Source of the DNA: Oscarella lobularis
Lineage: Eukaryota; Porifera; Homoscleromorpha; Homosclerophorida; Oscarellidae
Length of the DNA stretch: 64,000 nt
Assembly: GCF_947507565.1 (NCBI RefSeq)
Contig: NC_089190.1
Span: 248,001 to 312,000, forward strand
Direction: 5' to 3'
The position numbers were made by a program, and so were the translations under genes. A model generated the notes under the pieces. It was not told where the DNA came from and searched no databases. It saw only the letters and a program-made list of their open reading frames with translations. Below are positions 24,379-36,300 of this stretch, one piece after another. Each line of letters begins with the position of its first letter. Position 1 is the first letter of the stretch.

Positions 24379-25088
24379 TCTTGACCTTCTGTTATAAACG
24401 CGAACACGCCTACATAGACAGCTTACCATGAAACGAGCATCACAAGTTTGCAATACCACGGAAAAACATGCATCTCGAGTGGAAAAGGCTTAACGAAAAA
24501 AATTGAGAGAGAAAGCTGAAACTGTCACTGGCTTAGAAATAACATAATGCGTTCTAAATCTTACCTGATCGTGCTTATACTTTTGCTGTGACTTGATCAT
24601 GCTTTCCATCTAAATATAAACTTTTACATGAAACCGCTCAGTATGGGATTTTATCTACGAAATGCTTTAATTCCTTGACTTTTTCAGTTAAAGTAATGCC
24701 TACGGACAAAACTTATAATATTAGTTCAGTGTAGACGTCTTTCGCCTATATAATATTCACCCAAAAGTGTCCCCCAACTTCCTGCCAGCTTAAAGATGAT
24801 CGAAGCGTAGCTCTTTACCAATAGAAGACTCGCCTGGGCTCTTTTCCGTGGCACTTGCCCCGCGCGGAAACGAAGAATCGCAGTATACGGCAATGATCGG
24901 CTGAAACAGCGAGCAATGTATAGGAGTAAGACTAAGAGATTAGGACCAACCTATGCGTAGCAAATGAGCGACTCAGAAGCGTCTATTTCACGAAACTCAC
25001 GTTTCGGTTTGCAACAGACAGATCCCGGATAAGACACCACGAAAGATCGATCAGACGCATACATACACTGTATCCGCTCCCAGGTAAG
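24379..25088. other. Intergenic, no gene recognised
   Basis: No supported coding or RNA feature was found. The right edge is the left target-site duplication of the large transposon. Confidence 0.5.
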
Positions 25089-25094
25089 CAATCG
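25089..25094. other. Left target-site duplication CAATCG
   Basis: An identical hexamer follows the right end at 32727-32732. Confidence 0.9.
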
Positions 25095-25129
25095 TATGGC
25101 GCTATATCAGGGTCAAAAATAGTGAACAT

Positions 25130-25640
25130 GTATTGATGAATGATGAATAGGTTTATTGATGAATGATGAATAGGTTTATTGATGAATGACGAATAATCAT
25201 TGATGAATGATGAATAATCATTGATGAATGATGAATAATCATTGATGAATGATGAATAATCATTGATGAATGATGAATAATCATTGATGAATGATGAATA
25301 ATCATTGATGAATGATGAATAATCATTGATGAATGATGAATAATCATTGATGAATGATGAATAATCATTGATGAATGATGAATAATCATTGATGAATGAT
25401 GAATAATCATTGATGAATGATGAATAGGTTTATTGATGAATGATGAATAATCATTGATGAATGATGAATAGGTTTATTGATGAATGATGAATAGGTTTAT
25501 TGATGAATGATGAATAATCATTGATGAATGATGAATAGGTTTATTGATGAATGATGAATAGGTTTATTGATGAATGATGAATAGGTTTATTGATGAATGA
25601 CGAATAGGTTTATTGATGAATGATGAATGAGTTATTCTTC
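25130..25640. repeat. Left subterminal array of the 21/23-bp repeat
   Basis: Units are TGATGAATGATGAATAATCAT (21 bp) and TGATGAATGATGAATAGGTTTAT (23 bp), in mixed order over about 510 bp. The apparent MIIHHSS-repeat ORF on the minus strand is a translation artefact of the array. Confidence 0.95.
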
Positions 25641-25683
25641 AGCGATGAAGAGGGGAATTTTTATCTTTTTATATTAATGACAC

Positions 25684-27268
25684 ATGGCGACCGACTTAGA
25701 GGACATACGGAGGCTTCTTCAGCGCCGCGTCGATGTCATTCTTCGCGACGTACAGCGATACGAAGATGACCGATTCTCTCGCGAATTCGGAGACAACGTC
25801 ATATCACGTCTGCAGTCCGTTTTTAGATGGGTTTCGTCTCTGGCGACCATCGTTCCTAATATCGAAAACACTCTACAGTGTATACGCCGTACAATTGTTC
25901 TTGTCGCTGATCGAATGCGGGAGGGTATGGGTGAAGACGACGCAAATTTGCAAGGCGAGACGACAGGTGCGAGAGGCAGGCCCCGCCTCACTGTAACGAA
26001 AGAGCAGCTTGAATATTTCATTGAGAACGAGTTTCACATTCCACAAGTGGCTGAAATGTTGAAAATTTCCGTGTCTACCGTCAAGCGTCGAATGAGAGAG
26101 TTTGGTGTTTCTGTGAGAGACCGTTACACCGTTATCGACGATCCAACTCTTTCCTCTGCTATCCAAGACATCCAGCACTCCAATCCCAACAGTGGCTATC
26201 GAATGGTGAATGCTATCCTGAAGTTGCAGAGAATAGTTGTTCCAATTCACAGAGTACGACAACTGTGTTTTCTGAATGATCCCGCCGCTACAATGAGACG
26301 TTGGATGATGACGGTTGAAAGAAGAGTTTATTCGGTGCCCGGACCCAATTCCTTGTGGCATATTGATGGGAACCACAAATTAATAAGGTAGAAATTGTAT
26401 GTACCAGTGCATCCATTTTTCAGTGAGTGGTGATTTAGATGGCGATTTGTCATTCATGGAGCTGTCGACGGATATAGCCGCCTTATACCTTATATGGCCT
26501 GCTCAACAAATAACAGAGCTGATACTGTTCTTAGCCTCTTCAATGTTGGATGCGCTCGACAAGGGTTGCCTTCTAGAATTCGTTGCGACAAGGGAGGAGA
26601 AAACACGCTTGTTTCTCTCTACATGTTATCCCATCCTCTCAGAGGTCCCAGCCGTGGCAGCGTCATCACAGGAAGGTCTGTTCATAATCAAAGAATAGAA
26701 CGTCTTTGGCGAGATGTTTATTATCAGGTAATTAATAGTTACATATTTTTTATCAAACGTTTTAACGAGATCAATAAAGGTCACTTTTCTGTATCATCAG
26801 CTGTTCAAACACCTTGAGGATATACGCCTTCTCGACATGACATCGGAAACAGACCTCCTATGCCTTCATTATGTATTCCTTCCTCGAATCAACTCTCATC
26901 TGGAGCAGTTTAGGATGCAGTGGAATTCACATCCTTTATCAACAGAAGGAAACAGAAGCCCGACACAACTTTGGATTCACGGCATGCAGATGAGAGCTAC
27001 GTCAGGGTCAACTGTGACAGACGAACTCTACGGCTTGACCGATGAAGAGTTTCAGGCGTTTGGATTAGAGCCATCTTTAGAGCTTCCTGACGGACAATGG
27101 GATAGTAGCTCCTACGACAGAATATCTGTTCCACAAACTGTAACAGGTGACGACGAAAGGCAACTTGACATTCTCAGAGATTCGCTTGATCCTCTTGCTG
27201 AAGACCGCGATGGCTACGGCTCTTCAGTGTACGTAAGAGCAAAAGCAATTTTGGGTAGACTAAACTAA
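25684..27268 (+). CDS. DDE integrase-type transposase of the 7.6-kb element
   Basis: The model is three exons, 25684-26387, 26439-26727 and 26801-27268 (GT-AG, phase kept), giving 486 aa. Residues about 110-150 form a helix-turn-helix ([20 protein letters not shown]). The integrase core carries Asp228 ([11 protein letters not shown]), Asp285 ([10 protein letters not shown]) and Glu322 ([11 protein letters not shown]), a D-x56-D-x36-E spacing as in IS3/retroviral integrases. The motifs DGYSRL and [10 protein letters not shown] flank the catalytic residues. The protein would cut and join the terminal repeats of this element. All catalytic residues and both introns are intact, so the gene appears functional. 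The gene starts 44 bp inside the left repeat array and converges on the HECT gene 159 bp away. Confidence 0.92.
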
Positions 27269-27659
27269 CGTAAACACGACATGAAGATGTTTCGTTCAAC
27301 AGCATTTATTGGTCAATTAACATATAAAGCAACACGCTTCTACTGCACTTTTGAAATCAAATAAAACTTCTTTTCTCTGATCTTAATTAAAAGAGTTAGG
27401 GTTAGGTCAACTACGCAAGGGTTTGAGTCACACTCGCCCGAGAACAGAGATGTTCAAAAAGGCGTGAACAAGAGACTCTTCAAATGCTTCTTCGTTGTTC
27501 CAAAATTTGGTAGGCAGGCAAAGACGAAGAAAACATATAGCGCTGACGGGAAAAGCGGCGCCATGGTCGAACGTCAATTCGCACCGCCTATCGAAGCCTC
27601 CAGGAGGGATCTTGCTGCATCCCGAGAAGAACGCGAGGACGTGCTCCAGACTCAAGCCT

Positions 27660-27667
27660 TTCTGTTC
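27660..27667. other. Left 8-bp target duplication of the nested hAT element (TTCTGTTC)
   Basis: An identical octamer lies at 28364-28371. Confidence 0.85.
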
Positions 27668-28363
27668 AGCGGCGTAACCAGGTTTCAGAGGTCGGGGGGG
27701 CACAATTTTTTCGCGCCGAAGGCGCGAAAAATTTTTTGAATGTGGGCGTGGTCAATCTTAATTTTTCGTTACTGAATAATGTTTTTCTATGTCTGGCGCT
27801 TATACAGAAGTTTCGCTAAAAATTTAAACGTCTACATAAATTTCAATTTTCTACTAAAATCGACTTCTATAAACGTTTTCACAGCTTTATCTATGTCTAA
27901 GTTTTTGGCCAGATCGCTTTCAATAGCTAGTACAGCCATATCATTGAGGCGATCCTGTGTCATTGACGCCCTGAGGTACGTTTTCAGCCTCTTAAGGCAG
28001 GAGAAGGCTCTTTCGCATGACGCGGTCGAAACTCCCATCGTCAAAACAATTTCCCAGAGCCGCACCAACTCAGAAAACGCCTCTTTTAACGGTATCAGAC
28101 TTCGACAGAGAATGCTTTCGCTTCATTGTATGTACGTAACCGGGTTGGTAAAGTGCGCTAGCTGAATCATGAGTTCGGTTCAACGAGCATGAGAAGTAGC
28201 AAGCAGTTCGCATTCTGCCAGAGTCGAACAGTAAACGCTATCGTTATGCAAATCGACGAAATAGTGCGCATCTTCGGTGAATACTCCGTCAAATTTTACC
28301 TAGCTTTGGCAAAATTTCGGGGGGGCACGTGCCCCCCCAGGCCCCCCCCTGGTTACGCGCCTG
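27668..28363 (-). mobile_element. 696-bp non-autonomous hAT element nested in the HECT exon
   Basis: The ends are AGCGGCGTAACCAGG (left) and CCTGGTTACGCGCCTG (right), imperfect inverted repeats, flanked by TTCTGTTC duplications. G- and C-rich runs lie near both ends. The minus strand keeps the C-terminal hAT dimerisation region (STASCERAFSCLKRLKTYLR, 27832-28068), but no catalytic domain remains. Removing it with one TSD copy restores phase across the HECT exon. Confidence 0.9.
27832..28068 (-). pseudogene. hAT transposase C-terminal fragment
   Basis: The 78-codon frame contains the hAT C-terminal dimerisation signature (STASCERAFSCLKR ... MTQDRLNDMAVLAIE). The RNase H-like catalytic part is absent, so the element must move in trans. 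Confidence 0.85.
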
Positions 28364-31300
28364 TTCTGTTCAAATGCATCACCTAAAGAGGGCAATGTCA
28401 CAGCTGCAGTAAATTATTGTAGATTGTCAAACGTAACCTTCGCATTTTTCCAGAAAATTGTCGAACATAACGTAGATAGCAGTCTCCTTTCTCCACAACT
28501 CGAGTTCGTCCTCCTTGCTGCTGTACTTCGTTGAGGTGAACAGCTTCAAAACATTTTCTAGACATCATTTTTGAGTTAATGCTTATTACCGAGGATCTCA
28601 ACATACCAGCAGTGAGACGTTCGGAATCGTCAAAACAGAAATATCTTTTAAAGGCACTCGGCGATTGCCTGATCAGCGAAAGAACGCCAAAAACCTCGCT
28701 AAGACCGTCCATGAGTTGATCAATCTCAGCTTTCACAGACAGCAGACAGGAGTGCAAACGTAAGGACCGCAAAAGAAGTGGACGCCTTTTCAAGGTGACT
28801 GCCGCAAGGTCGCCGACAAAACCAGACTCCGACATCGCTCGAACAATGTCACTTTCTGCGTCGGTGAACATCGCTTGCAAGTCGCTATCGGACATTTTAC
28901 TTTCAATCTAACAACTCATATTTGTAAACGTAAATAAAGTAAATGTGATTTGCTTACGCTTTCGATCCATTGCACCACTTCCATGTCCGGAACGTCTTCA
29001 TGCGCTGGGTCAATAGCTGTCACGTCTGGTTTCACAATGTATTGAAAGACAGTAGGGGACATGAAGTCAAACCCGGAACCGTCTTGGGCCATGCTAGTAG
29101 CGATCAGTTTTCCAATCTGAAAATAATGCTTTCCCTAAAGCACAGTCATGAATAACTTGTAACTCAGTCGTGGGACACTTGCCATCAAAAATGAGCTATT
29201 TTTCTTTGGTGTCAGGCGCCAGTTGAATCCAAAAAAGTACGTCTTTCTCACTTCAACCACAAATCTCCTCCAAAACTCACGCACGCAGCCTCCACAGTCG
29301 ATAGCCCCTTCTCCAACAAATGTCACCTAAGAGTCAATAAGATGCATTAGGATAATAATCAAATTTATGTAAAACCTTCAATGGCCTGTTTGGCTTGAAA
29401 CGGTTTTTTGTAGCAAAGACCAGGCTGTCCATCAGCAGGAAATCGTCTCGTACATGAAACTCGAGTGTATTTTCATTGTCTTCTCCAGAGGGCAGAACAA
29501 AAGTCTTGAGATGAACCACGACTTCTTTCATAGCGGAAAATTTGGCAGAAGACCTGGTGCAATGCCAGTTTTCAGCGTCGCCAAGACACTACTACGATTA
29601 TCTAAGCAAACCTTGCTGAGTCAATCGGAATCAAACTGTCCTCTTCGACAATGTTTTCGGCGCTACTCTGTGAATAAGTAATGAACGAAGGAGATACTTC
29701 GTAGGAAAAACAAACCTGATTTGCAAGCAAATTGATAGATGTGCATCCTCCAAAACAGTCGAGAAGACACTTGAGGTAGTCCTGTTTGCTAATTGCTTTT
29801 GGCTCTCCTCTATTCATTTTGTTGAACAGGACAACTTTTTCCACGCTGTCGATGGAGTCGGAACCTCCAATCCATAGAAGAACTTCCTAATTGGTAGAGG
29901 ATGAGCAAAAAGAGGAAAAGAAGAACACATGCCTGGAGGCTGTGATTGTATCCGTCAAAACTTCTTTTTATTTCACGTCCAGTTGGTAGACGAACTTTCA
30001 CGGCAACCGTGCCGTAGTCGGTTTCATCAGGCTCGTCAATATCAAACGAAAGAAGAGTTGCCTTTTGCACTCTTCGCAGCTACGGCAGAAAAAGAGAAGC
30101 ATAGATAATCAAGTGCAACAGCTACATGTGGCACCTCTTCGTTGCGCTTCATTTCCTGCCATCTTTCCCTATACAAACAATATCAGTTTAATAAGGCAGG
30201 TAACGCAAACTGTACTCGAAATCAGACAGATCCTGCGCTTTCTTCCGGTCCTGCAACACGTATCAAATATCATTGCCAATTTTAGGAAAATGTCAAGCAC
30301 CTTTTCTTCGTCCTTCTCAAGAGAACGAGCGTAAGCTTCATCTTGCTCTGCAACTAACTGCCGTGTCTGAAAGAATGAAATGTTACGTTATTTTCTTTCA
30401 GAGTCATGCAAAGACGCGTCGTTTGATCTTGCCTGAGTAACGTTCTCGAAGCGTCGACTCTGTTCAATAAGATGGCTCGAGCCAGGAACGCCAATCTCCA
30501 AATCAGCTTCTGAATCCATTGTCAGATCTACTTGTGCTCTAAAAGACGTTTATCAATACATCAAAAATGCAAACGACATTGCCGATTACTCTTCCTCTTT
30601 TCCACAATTCACAAGATGGTCCTTCAAAGATGCCATTGTCATTGTAACGCCGCAAGACTTGCAAGCTTGAACAGCTTCATCGTCCGAATTGTCGCTGCGA
30701 CGCATATCCACCCGTGTGCCGATTGACCTTTGGAGAGGTCTAACGTAAATGATGTGATAGTCAATCTGCTCTCGAATGTTTGCTACGTGGTACGGTTGGC
30801 GAAGAGGAACGATGCGGCTGTTGCTGCGATTCTGTGAGTCGGTGACCATAAGCGTAAAACCTCCGGCATCACAGAGCAAAGGGAAAGCTGCTAACAAGGC
30901 AGCACTTAATTCTGCTTCGGTTGCGTCTCTAGGGATTGAGACGCGCTTGTCGCCCAAGCCGAGGTTTTTGAGGATGTCCCTCTCCTCTCCGCGAGGAGCA
31001 CGATATGCGTGTTTGCTTCGGAGACAGACGAATCGATGACCCCATACCTTCTTCCCTGGAGCGGCAGCCGAAACCATCGACTTCCCCTTTCGGCCGCGTC
31101 CTCTTCCGGCAGGCTTCTTAAGCTGTTTTCCTTTTCGTGATGCAGGTTGAAACAGTCTGCGATGCTCCTGGAATGCTGACGGTGAGGGAGAAAAGGGCAG
31201 ATGGTCACTCGAAGCGCCCGTATGTGTCATGGCTTCTGTGCTCGGCTCCACAGTTTCCGCGTGCTCGCTGCTCTCCCCGCCAGTGCCGTCGCCTTCTTCT

Positions 31301-31689
31301 TCTCCCAAGCGGGATAGTCGACGCTTCATCTCGACAAACGATGCTTCCATTGCTTCCATGGCTTCCAGACAGTCGTCGCGCTTCTGCTTCTTCTTCGAAC
31401 TCATTACTCTGTTCCCCATTAGAAAATAAGGCAGAGGCCTGCATAGTGATTCATGAACCAACCTTACAAACAGATACCACGACGTGTAAATAGAGAAAGC
31501 TAGCGAAGATTTCGTACGGGACGTCCGCTTACGCATCACTCTGTACCATTGGTTGAAAAAGGTAACACGTGATCAGCACACCATGTATGGAATTGGCCAC
31601 CGCCTAATTTTACGTCAGAATGCCAAATTAAGTTATAGCCAACGCCTAAAATGACGTCAACCTTCACGTCACAAAGTAATGACAAACGA

Positions 31690-32691
31690 TAAATAACTCA
31701 TTCATCGTTCATCAATAAACCTATTCATCATTCATCAATAAACCTATTCATCATTCATCAATGATTATTCATCATTCATCAATGATTATTCATCATTCAT
31801 CAATGATTATTCATCATTCATCAATGATTATTCATCATTCATCAATGATTATTCATCATTCATCAATGATTATTCATCATTCATCAATGATTATTCATCA
31901 TTCATCAATAAACCTATTCATCATTCATCAATGATTATTCATCATTCATCAATAAACCTATTCATCATTCATCAATGATTATTCATCATTCATCAATAAA
32001 CCTATTCATCATTCATCAATGATTATTCATCATTCATCAATAAACCTATTCATCATTCATCAATAAACCTATTCATCATTCATCAATGATTATTCATCAT
32101 TCATCAATGATTATTCATCATTCATCAATGATTATTCATCATTCATCAATGATTATTCATCATTCATCAATGATTATTCATCATTCATCAATGATTATTC
32201 ATCATTCATCAATGATTATTCATCATTCATCAATGATTATTCATCATTCATCAATGATTATTCATCATTCATCAATGATTATTCATCATTCATCAATAAA
32301 CCTATTCATCATTCATCAATGATTATTCATCATTCATCAATAAACCTATTCATCATTCATCAATAAACCTATTCATCATTCATCAATGATTATTCATCAT
32401 TCATCAATAAACCTATTCATCATTCATCAATAAACCTATTCATCATTCATCAATGATTATTCATCATTCATCAATGATTATTCATCATTCATCAATGATT
32501 ATTCATCATTCATCAATGATTATTCATCATTCATCAATGATTATTCATCATTCATCAATGATTATTCATCATTCATCAATGATTATTCATCATTCATCAA
32601 TGATTATTCATCATTCATCAATGATTATTCGTCATTCATCAATAAACCTATTCATCATTCATCAATAAACCTATTCATCATTCATCAATAC
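31690..32691. repeat. Right subterminal array of the 21/23-bp repeat
   Basis: These are the same units as in the left array, in inverted orientation, over about 1 kb, roughly twice the left array. The inner boundary (AACTCATTCATCGTTCATCA) mirrors the left inner boundary with one difference. MIIHHSS ORFs here are artefacts of the repeat. Confidence 0.95.
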
Positions 32692-32726
32692 ATGTTCACT
32701 ATTTTTGACCCTGATATAGCGCCATA

Positions 32727-32732
32727 CAATCG
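32727..32732. other. Right target-site duplication CAATCG
   Basis: It matches 25089-25094. Confidence 0.9.
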
Positions 32733-33360
32733 GGTGTTCATTGCCCTCACTATTACTCTTATACCACTCCAAACAACTTTCTCTCTCGGTGCCTTACAGT
32801 CGGGGTCCCCATATGGGACCCCAGCCCTGTCGTATACTTTTGGCGCCACGCTTCCGAACGATTTAAAAACGCGTATAACTGTGCCTGCATAACTACCTGC
32901 TTTTAATTAACTTAATAGGTTTAGGTATGAGCATAGACTTACATTTGTTCTAAATACATAGGACGTGCAGGAAATGTCACGGACGAAGAAAGCGAGTGCA
33001 GTGGCCCAATGGGAATTCAAAGCATGCGCTCGCCCCATGGCACGTCCTTTCTCTCCGATTTCCACACCTGGTCATCGCCACGAACAAAGCAGCATGACCG
33101 AGTAGTCAGAATTTAACCCACAAGGCTTTGGCTACGATCACTTTTCCGCACTCCTAATACATACAAAGTGACATGACAAAAAATATTTAAGATGCCTAAT
33201 TAAACAAGGAAGTAAAAAGTAGCCAAAACACGCAAATAAAGAGGTACAAATAGACGAAAAACGGTTGGACATCTACTCACGACATAGAAAGGAAATAGAA
33301 ATTTAGGCTTACAGCATGAGCTATACAGTGCGATAAACTGCAGTCACTTCACAAGCACTA
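32733..33360. other. Intergenic with a GGGGTCCC/GGGACCCC hairpin
   Basis: The 21-nt palindrome at 32802-32822 has 8-bp arms and resembles the hairpins at 95-373. The rest has no recognised feature apart from the 3' flank of the sacsin-like gene. Confidence 0.5.
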
Positions 33361-36300
33361 TCAGACTTTGATTTCCTTTACAATGGTCTCGGCACTCTCC
33401 AAAGCGTTTCGAGCTTCATCTTGAGTGAAGGAAACTGCAGGTACAGCATCTAAGGCATCAGGATAACGAGTGGGGACGTAGTAGCTGCTCAAGTGAAGGA
33501 TGCTGGACTGGACGGAAAACTTAGCCGATTCAGAAACGTAATCCAGGGCAGACAAAAAAATTCGAATATTGTGGCTTTTACTCAGCCTAAAATCGAGACC
33601 TCTCTTCAGAAGCAACACACCTTTTAGAGCTTTCTCCGCGCACTCGTGGCAAAGAAAACATACAAGAGCAAAATTACATTGGCCCTTCCGAAGTTGTACT
33701 TCGTATTGATCTCGAGCAGCGAACAAATCAGCTTCAGCTTGAGAGCGGAACATTCTTCCTATTCTCGGTTGCGGAGAACAAGTCTGAATTGAAAAGCACG
33801 GAACATCATCAACTTCGCTGTCGACGTGGCGAGATGCTCCGCGAGAAGAATATCTCATTTCGCCAGATAACGAATGGCTGGAATGAGAAAAGTTGTAATG
33901 AAAACTTTCACAGACTCTTTCGGACTGTAAACCAAGTTTGCAAATTTTAAATTGCGACACTTCATTAGATAGTGGCGAGAGGTCTGCGTGCTTCTCCTGG
34001 AAAGTCATCGATGCCCGATGAACCGGTCGTGACTCAATTGCGGGTGCGACATCTCTGGGTAGATCAGTGGCTCGCTTCATGAACTTGTATAGATTCGAGG
34101 AGTCAACTACGGCCGGATCTTCCTGCCCAATATCAATAATGAAGCGCGAATGATCGTCGTCTTCATTTAAATCGTCTAGCGTATACAATTTACTAAGAAC
34201 TTGACCGTAAATAGGCTTGTTCTTGGCGATTTTACATACGGCCCATTCTCCAACTGCAAAGTTACCATCGTTGAAAATATGATTCATTTGAGCCGGATTC
34301 ACTTCCCGACCGCAAACCACTTCTACGTTGCAAGATTCCTTTTGGAGCTTACGAACGTCACCAAATTCCCTAAAAGAAATGCCAAAATCCTTTAAATATG
34401 AGGGTATTTCTGATGGACTGCTTTGGGTGAGCATGCCTGCAACAATAGCGCTGTCAATATAAGTAGGATGTCGAAGAAGTTGCATAACAAAATTAGCGAC
34501 TTTTATCCAAACAGTAAAAGCCGCCCCAGAAGAATTATCATTCAAAGCTTTTTCAGAGAGGTAGAGTACTGCTTCTTTGGACACTTCGAGGTAAACATCT
34601 GCATTTTCCGCGGTTTTGTCGACTTCTTTTTTATCAGCTAACAAAACGAGACAAGTCGAAAAAGAATGAAGACAAACAAATCGGACATGTGTTAAAGTTT
34701 TTAGACCGACTTCGAAATGAGAAGGTATTTTGTCACTTCTGCTTTTGTCGACATACATACTTTTGAGTCCCGAAACAAAATGCTGCGAATTTACCAAGGT
34801 TTGCAGTCTTTTCGTAGCAGTTAGATGCTTCTCACTCGACGAATCAACCATACTACCTTTCTTAATACGAGAACAAAAGAAATTTGAGGCTATCTTTGGG
34901 CGAAGACATTCCGGTAACAAGTCGACAGTACATTCGTGAAGATTCGACAAATTGCACTTTGTGATGTCAATAAGAAAAGAAAAAGAGTTAAATATCTCAA
35001 GGGTCTGAATATAGGTTTCGTGTTGAATGTTGTCGAGGAAGAATAAATCGCTTGACAGTTCCAACCCATCGTTTCGATTCAATAAAAACAAAGGTTTTAA
35101 AGCCTCGATAAGGGATTTGTCGCTTTTGCTACTTTTTTTTCCTTGATTGCATTCGAGCAGGCTAAAGAGGCACTGAATAGCAGATTTTGCTTTCCGTAAG
35201 TCAGATTCATCTTTAAGTGCAGAATTCGATTTGCCATTCCGATCACGTATATCTTCAAGCACACGAGCGCAATGAAATGGTCTAGCCTCAGCGTCTACAC
35301 CAAGACAACGAAGCAGGTCAATGTACTCTCCATATACGGCTGGTAACTCGTAAAAATAAGGATATAGATGAAGCATTTCTTTTGGAGACCTCCACACAAC
35401 CTTAAGTGGCTTAACTAACGTCTTTGCTTCTTTTACGAAAATAAAATCCAGCTCCCTAAGTTTCCTTGCGACATCAATGCTCGCAGCATCTTGAAAACAA
35501 CTTTCAAAAATTAAAAAGTTTCTCAGATTTGATGAAACTGGTAAAACAGGAGGAGGTCGAAACTTTAGATTCCTACCAAAAAACTGCATAGCGCAAAGTG
35601 TGATTCGCTGCATTTCTTTCAAAAGATTTTCATCGACTTTTCCGCGACATTTTGCTGCCTCATAGCCTACGACATAACATTTAACGTTTTTAATAACCTG
35701 AAGCAAAGAAGGAGAACGCTTGATAATAATGGGACTAGAAACAGCAGACTTTTCTCGAAGACTTTCTGTCCACTTGGGCGCCAGAGAGCGCGAAGTCCAG
35801 CAAAGCCATTCGTTCACGGCAGAATATTTCACTGACAGTTTGCAGCTTGTGATCACTGCAGGAAATGGTTTAGAAATAGCAGCTAGGTCATTTCTAATTG
35901 TTGCTGCAGGCAAGCACTTCAATGACAAGAAACGGTCTCTAACTGAGCTACTGTAGTCATTTTCGATAAAGTGATGAAACAGAAGCTTCGACATCGTTAT
36001 CCAAATATCCGGCAGGGTTTTTAACTCTCTCGATATTTCTTCAAGATGCTCGCCAAGTTGTATGAGCAACTCTGCGGAAGCAACTTTCTGCAAGCCAAGC
36101 TTTTGCAGGAATTCCAGCCAACTCACTCGGTCTTCTTCCAGCAAGCGTGCGGCCGTTGTCGGCATAGGAGGAAAGACCTCACTTGGAAGCGTGAGAGTAA
36201 ACAGCTGAACATCAGGATTATAAAATCTTTCAACACAATATACGTCTCCATCTGCAAAGAAACATGGAGTGAGAGCAAGCTTCTTAAGTACTTTGGGTAG

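Larger units (their letters stand above)
27428..31539 (-). pseudogene. Transposon-borne UBX-like/HECT ubiquitin ligase, last exon interrupted
   Basis: Fourteen exons join in frame by eye: 31539-30590, 30538-30433, 30366-30301, 30250-30216, 30168-30135, 30079-29933, 29886-29716, 29667-29612, 29553-29376, 29326-29183, 29134-28958, 28907-28607, 28557-28438, then 28382-28364 plus 27659-27428. Exons 2, 6 and 10 use GC donors. Without the hAT insertion the protein would be about 911 aa. The N-terminus has a charged linker and a UBZ-like finger (CKSCGVTMTMASLKDHLVNC). A FAF/UBX-like helix (EQDEAYARSLEKDEEK) and UBX-like fold (VAVKVRLPTGREIKRSF) follow, then HECT (VTFVGEGAIDCGGCVREFW; C-lobe SAICFLRLCLP with the presumed thioester Cys). 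HECT enzymes transfer ubiquitin through that Cys. The 696-bp hAT insertion separates the C-lobe from the rest, so this copy is probably inactive. The start Met is uncertain; MGNRVMSS, about 40 codons in, is an alternative. Confidence 0.85.
25095..32726. mobile_element. Complete 7632-bp DNA transposon (IS3EU-like) with DDE transposase and HECT ligase genes
   Basis: The element is bounded by CAATCG duplications. Its ends are TATGGCGCTATATCAGGGTC (25095-25114) and the exact reverse complement at the right. End identity continues through AAAAATAGTGAACATGTATT into arrays of a 21/23-bp repeat on both sides, including the same variant GACGAAT in the third unit from each end. It contains two convergent genes, a spliced integrase-type transposase (25684-27268) and a UBX-like/HECT ubiquitin ligase (27428-31539). 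A 6-bp duplication, TA-starting termini and an IS3/retroviral-type integrase match what is recalled of the IS3EU group; the class label is inference. Perfect termini and duplications indicate a young insertion. Confidence 0.92.

Noticed and set aside
25153-25410. ORF coding MIIHHSS repeats (also 32086-32322 and 32453-32668)
   Set aside because: Translation of the 21-bp DNA array; no splice or domain support, and present on the repeat strand only.
30776-31493. Plus-strand ORFs opposite the HECT gene first exon
   Set aside because: Antisense shadows without domains; the minus frame continues across introns into UBX-like and HECT parts.
25130-32691. CRISPR-like arrays
   Set aside because: The units are contiguous tandem repeats without unique spacers, and the context is eukaryotic.
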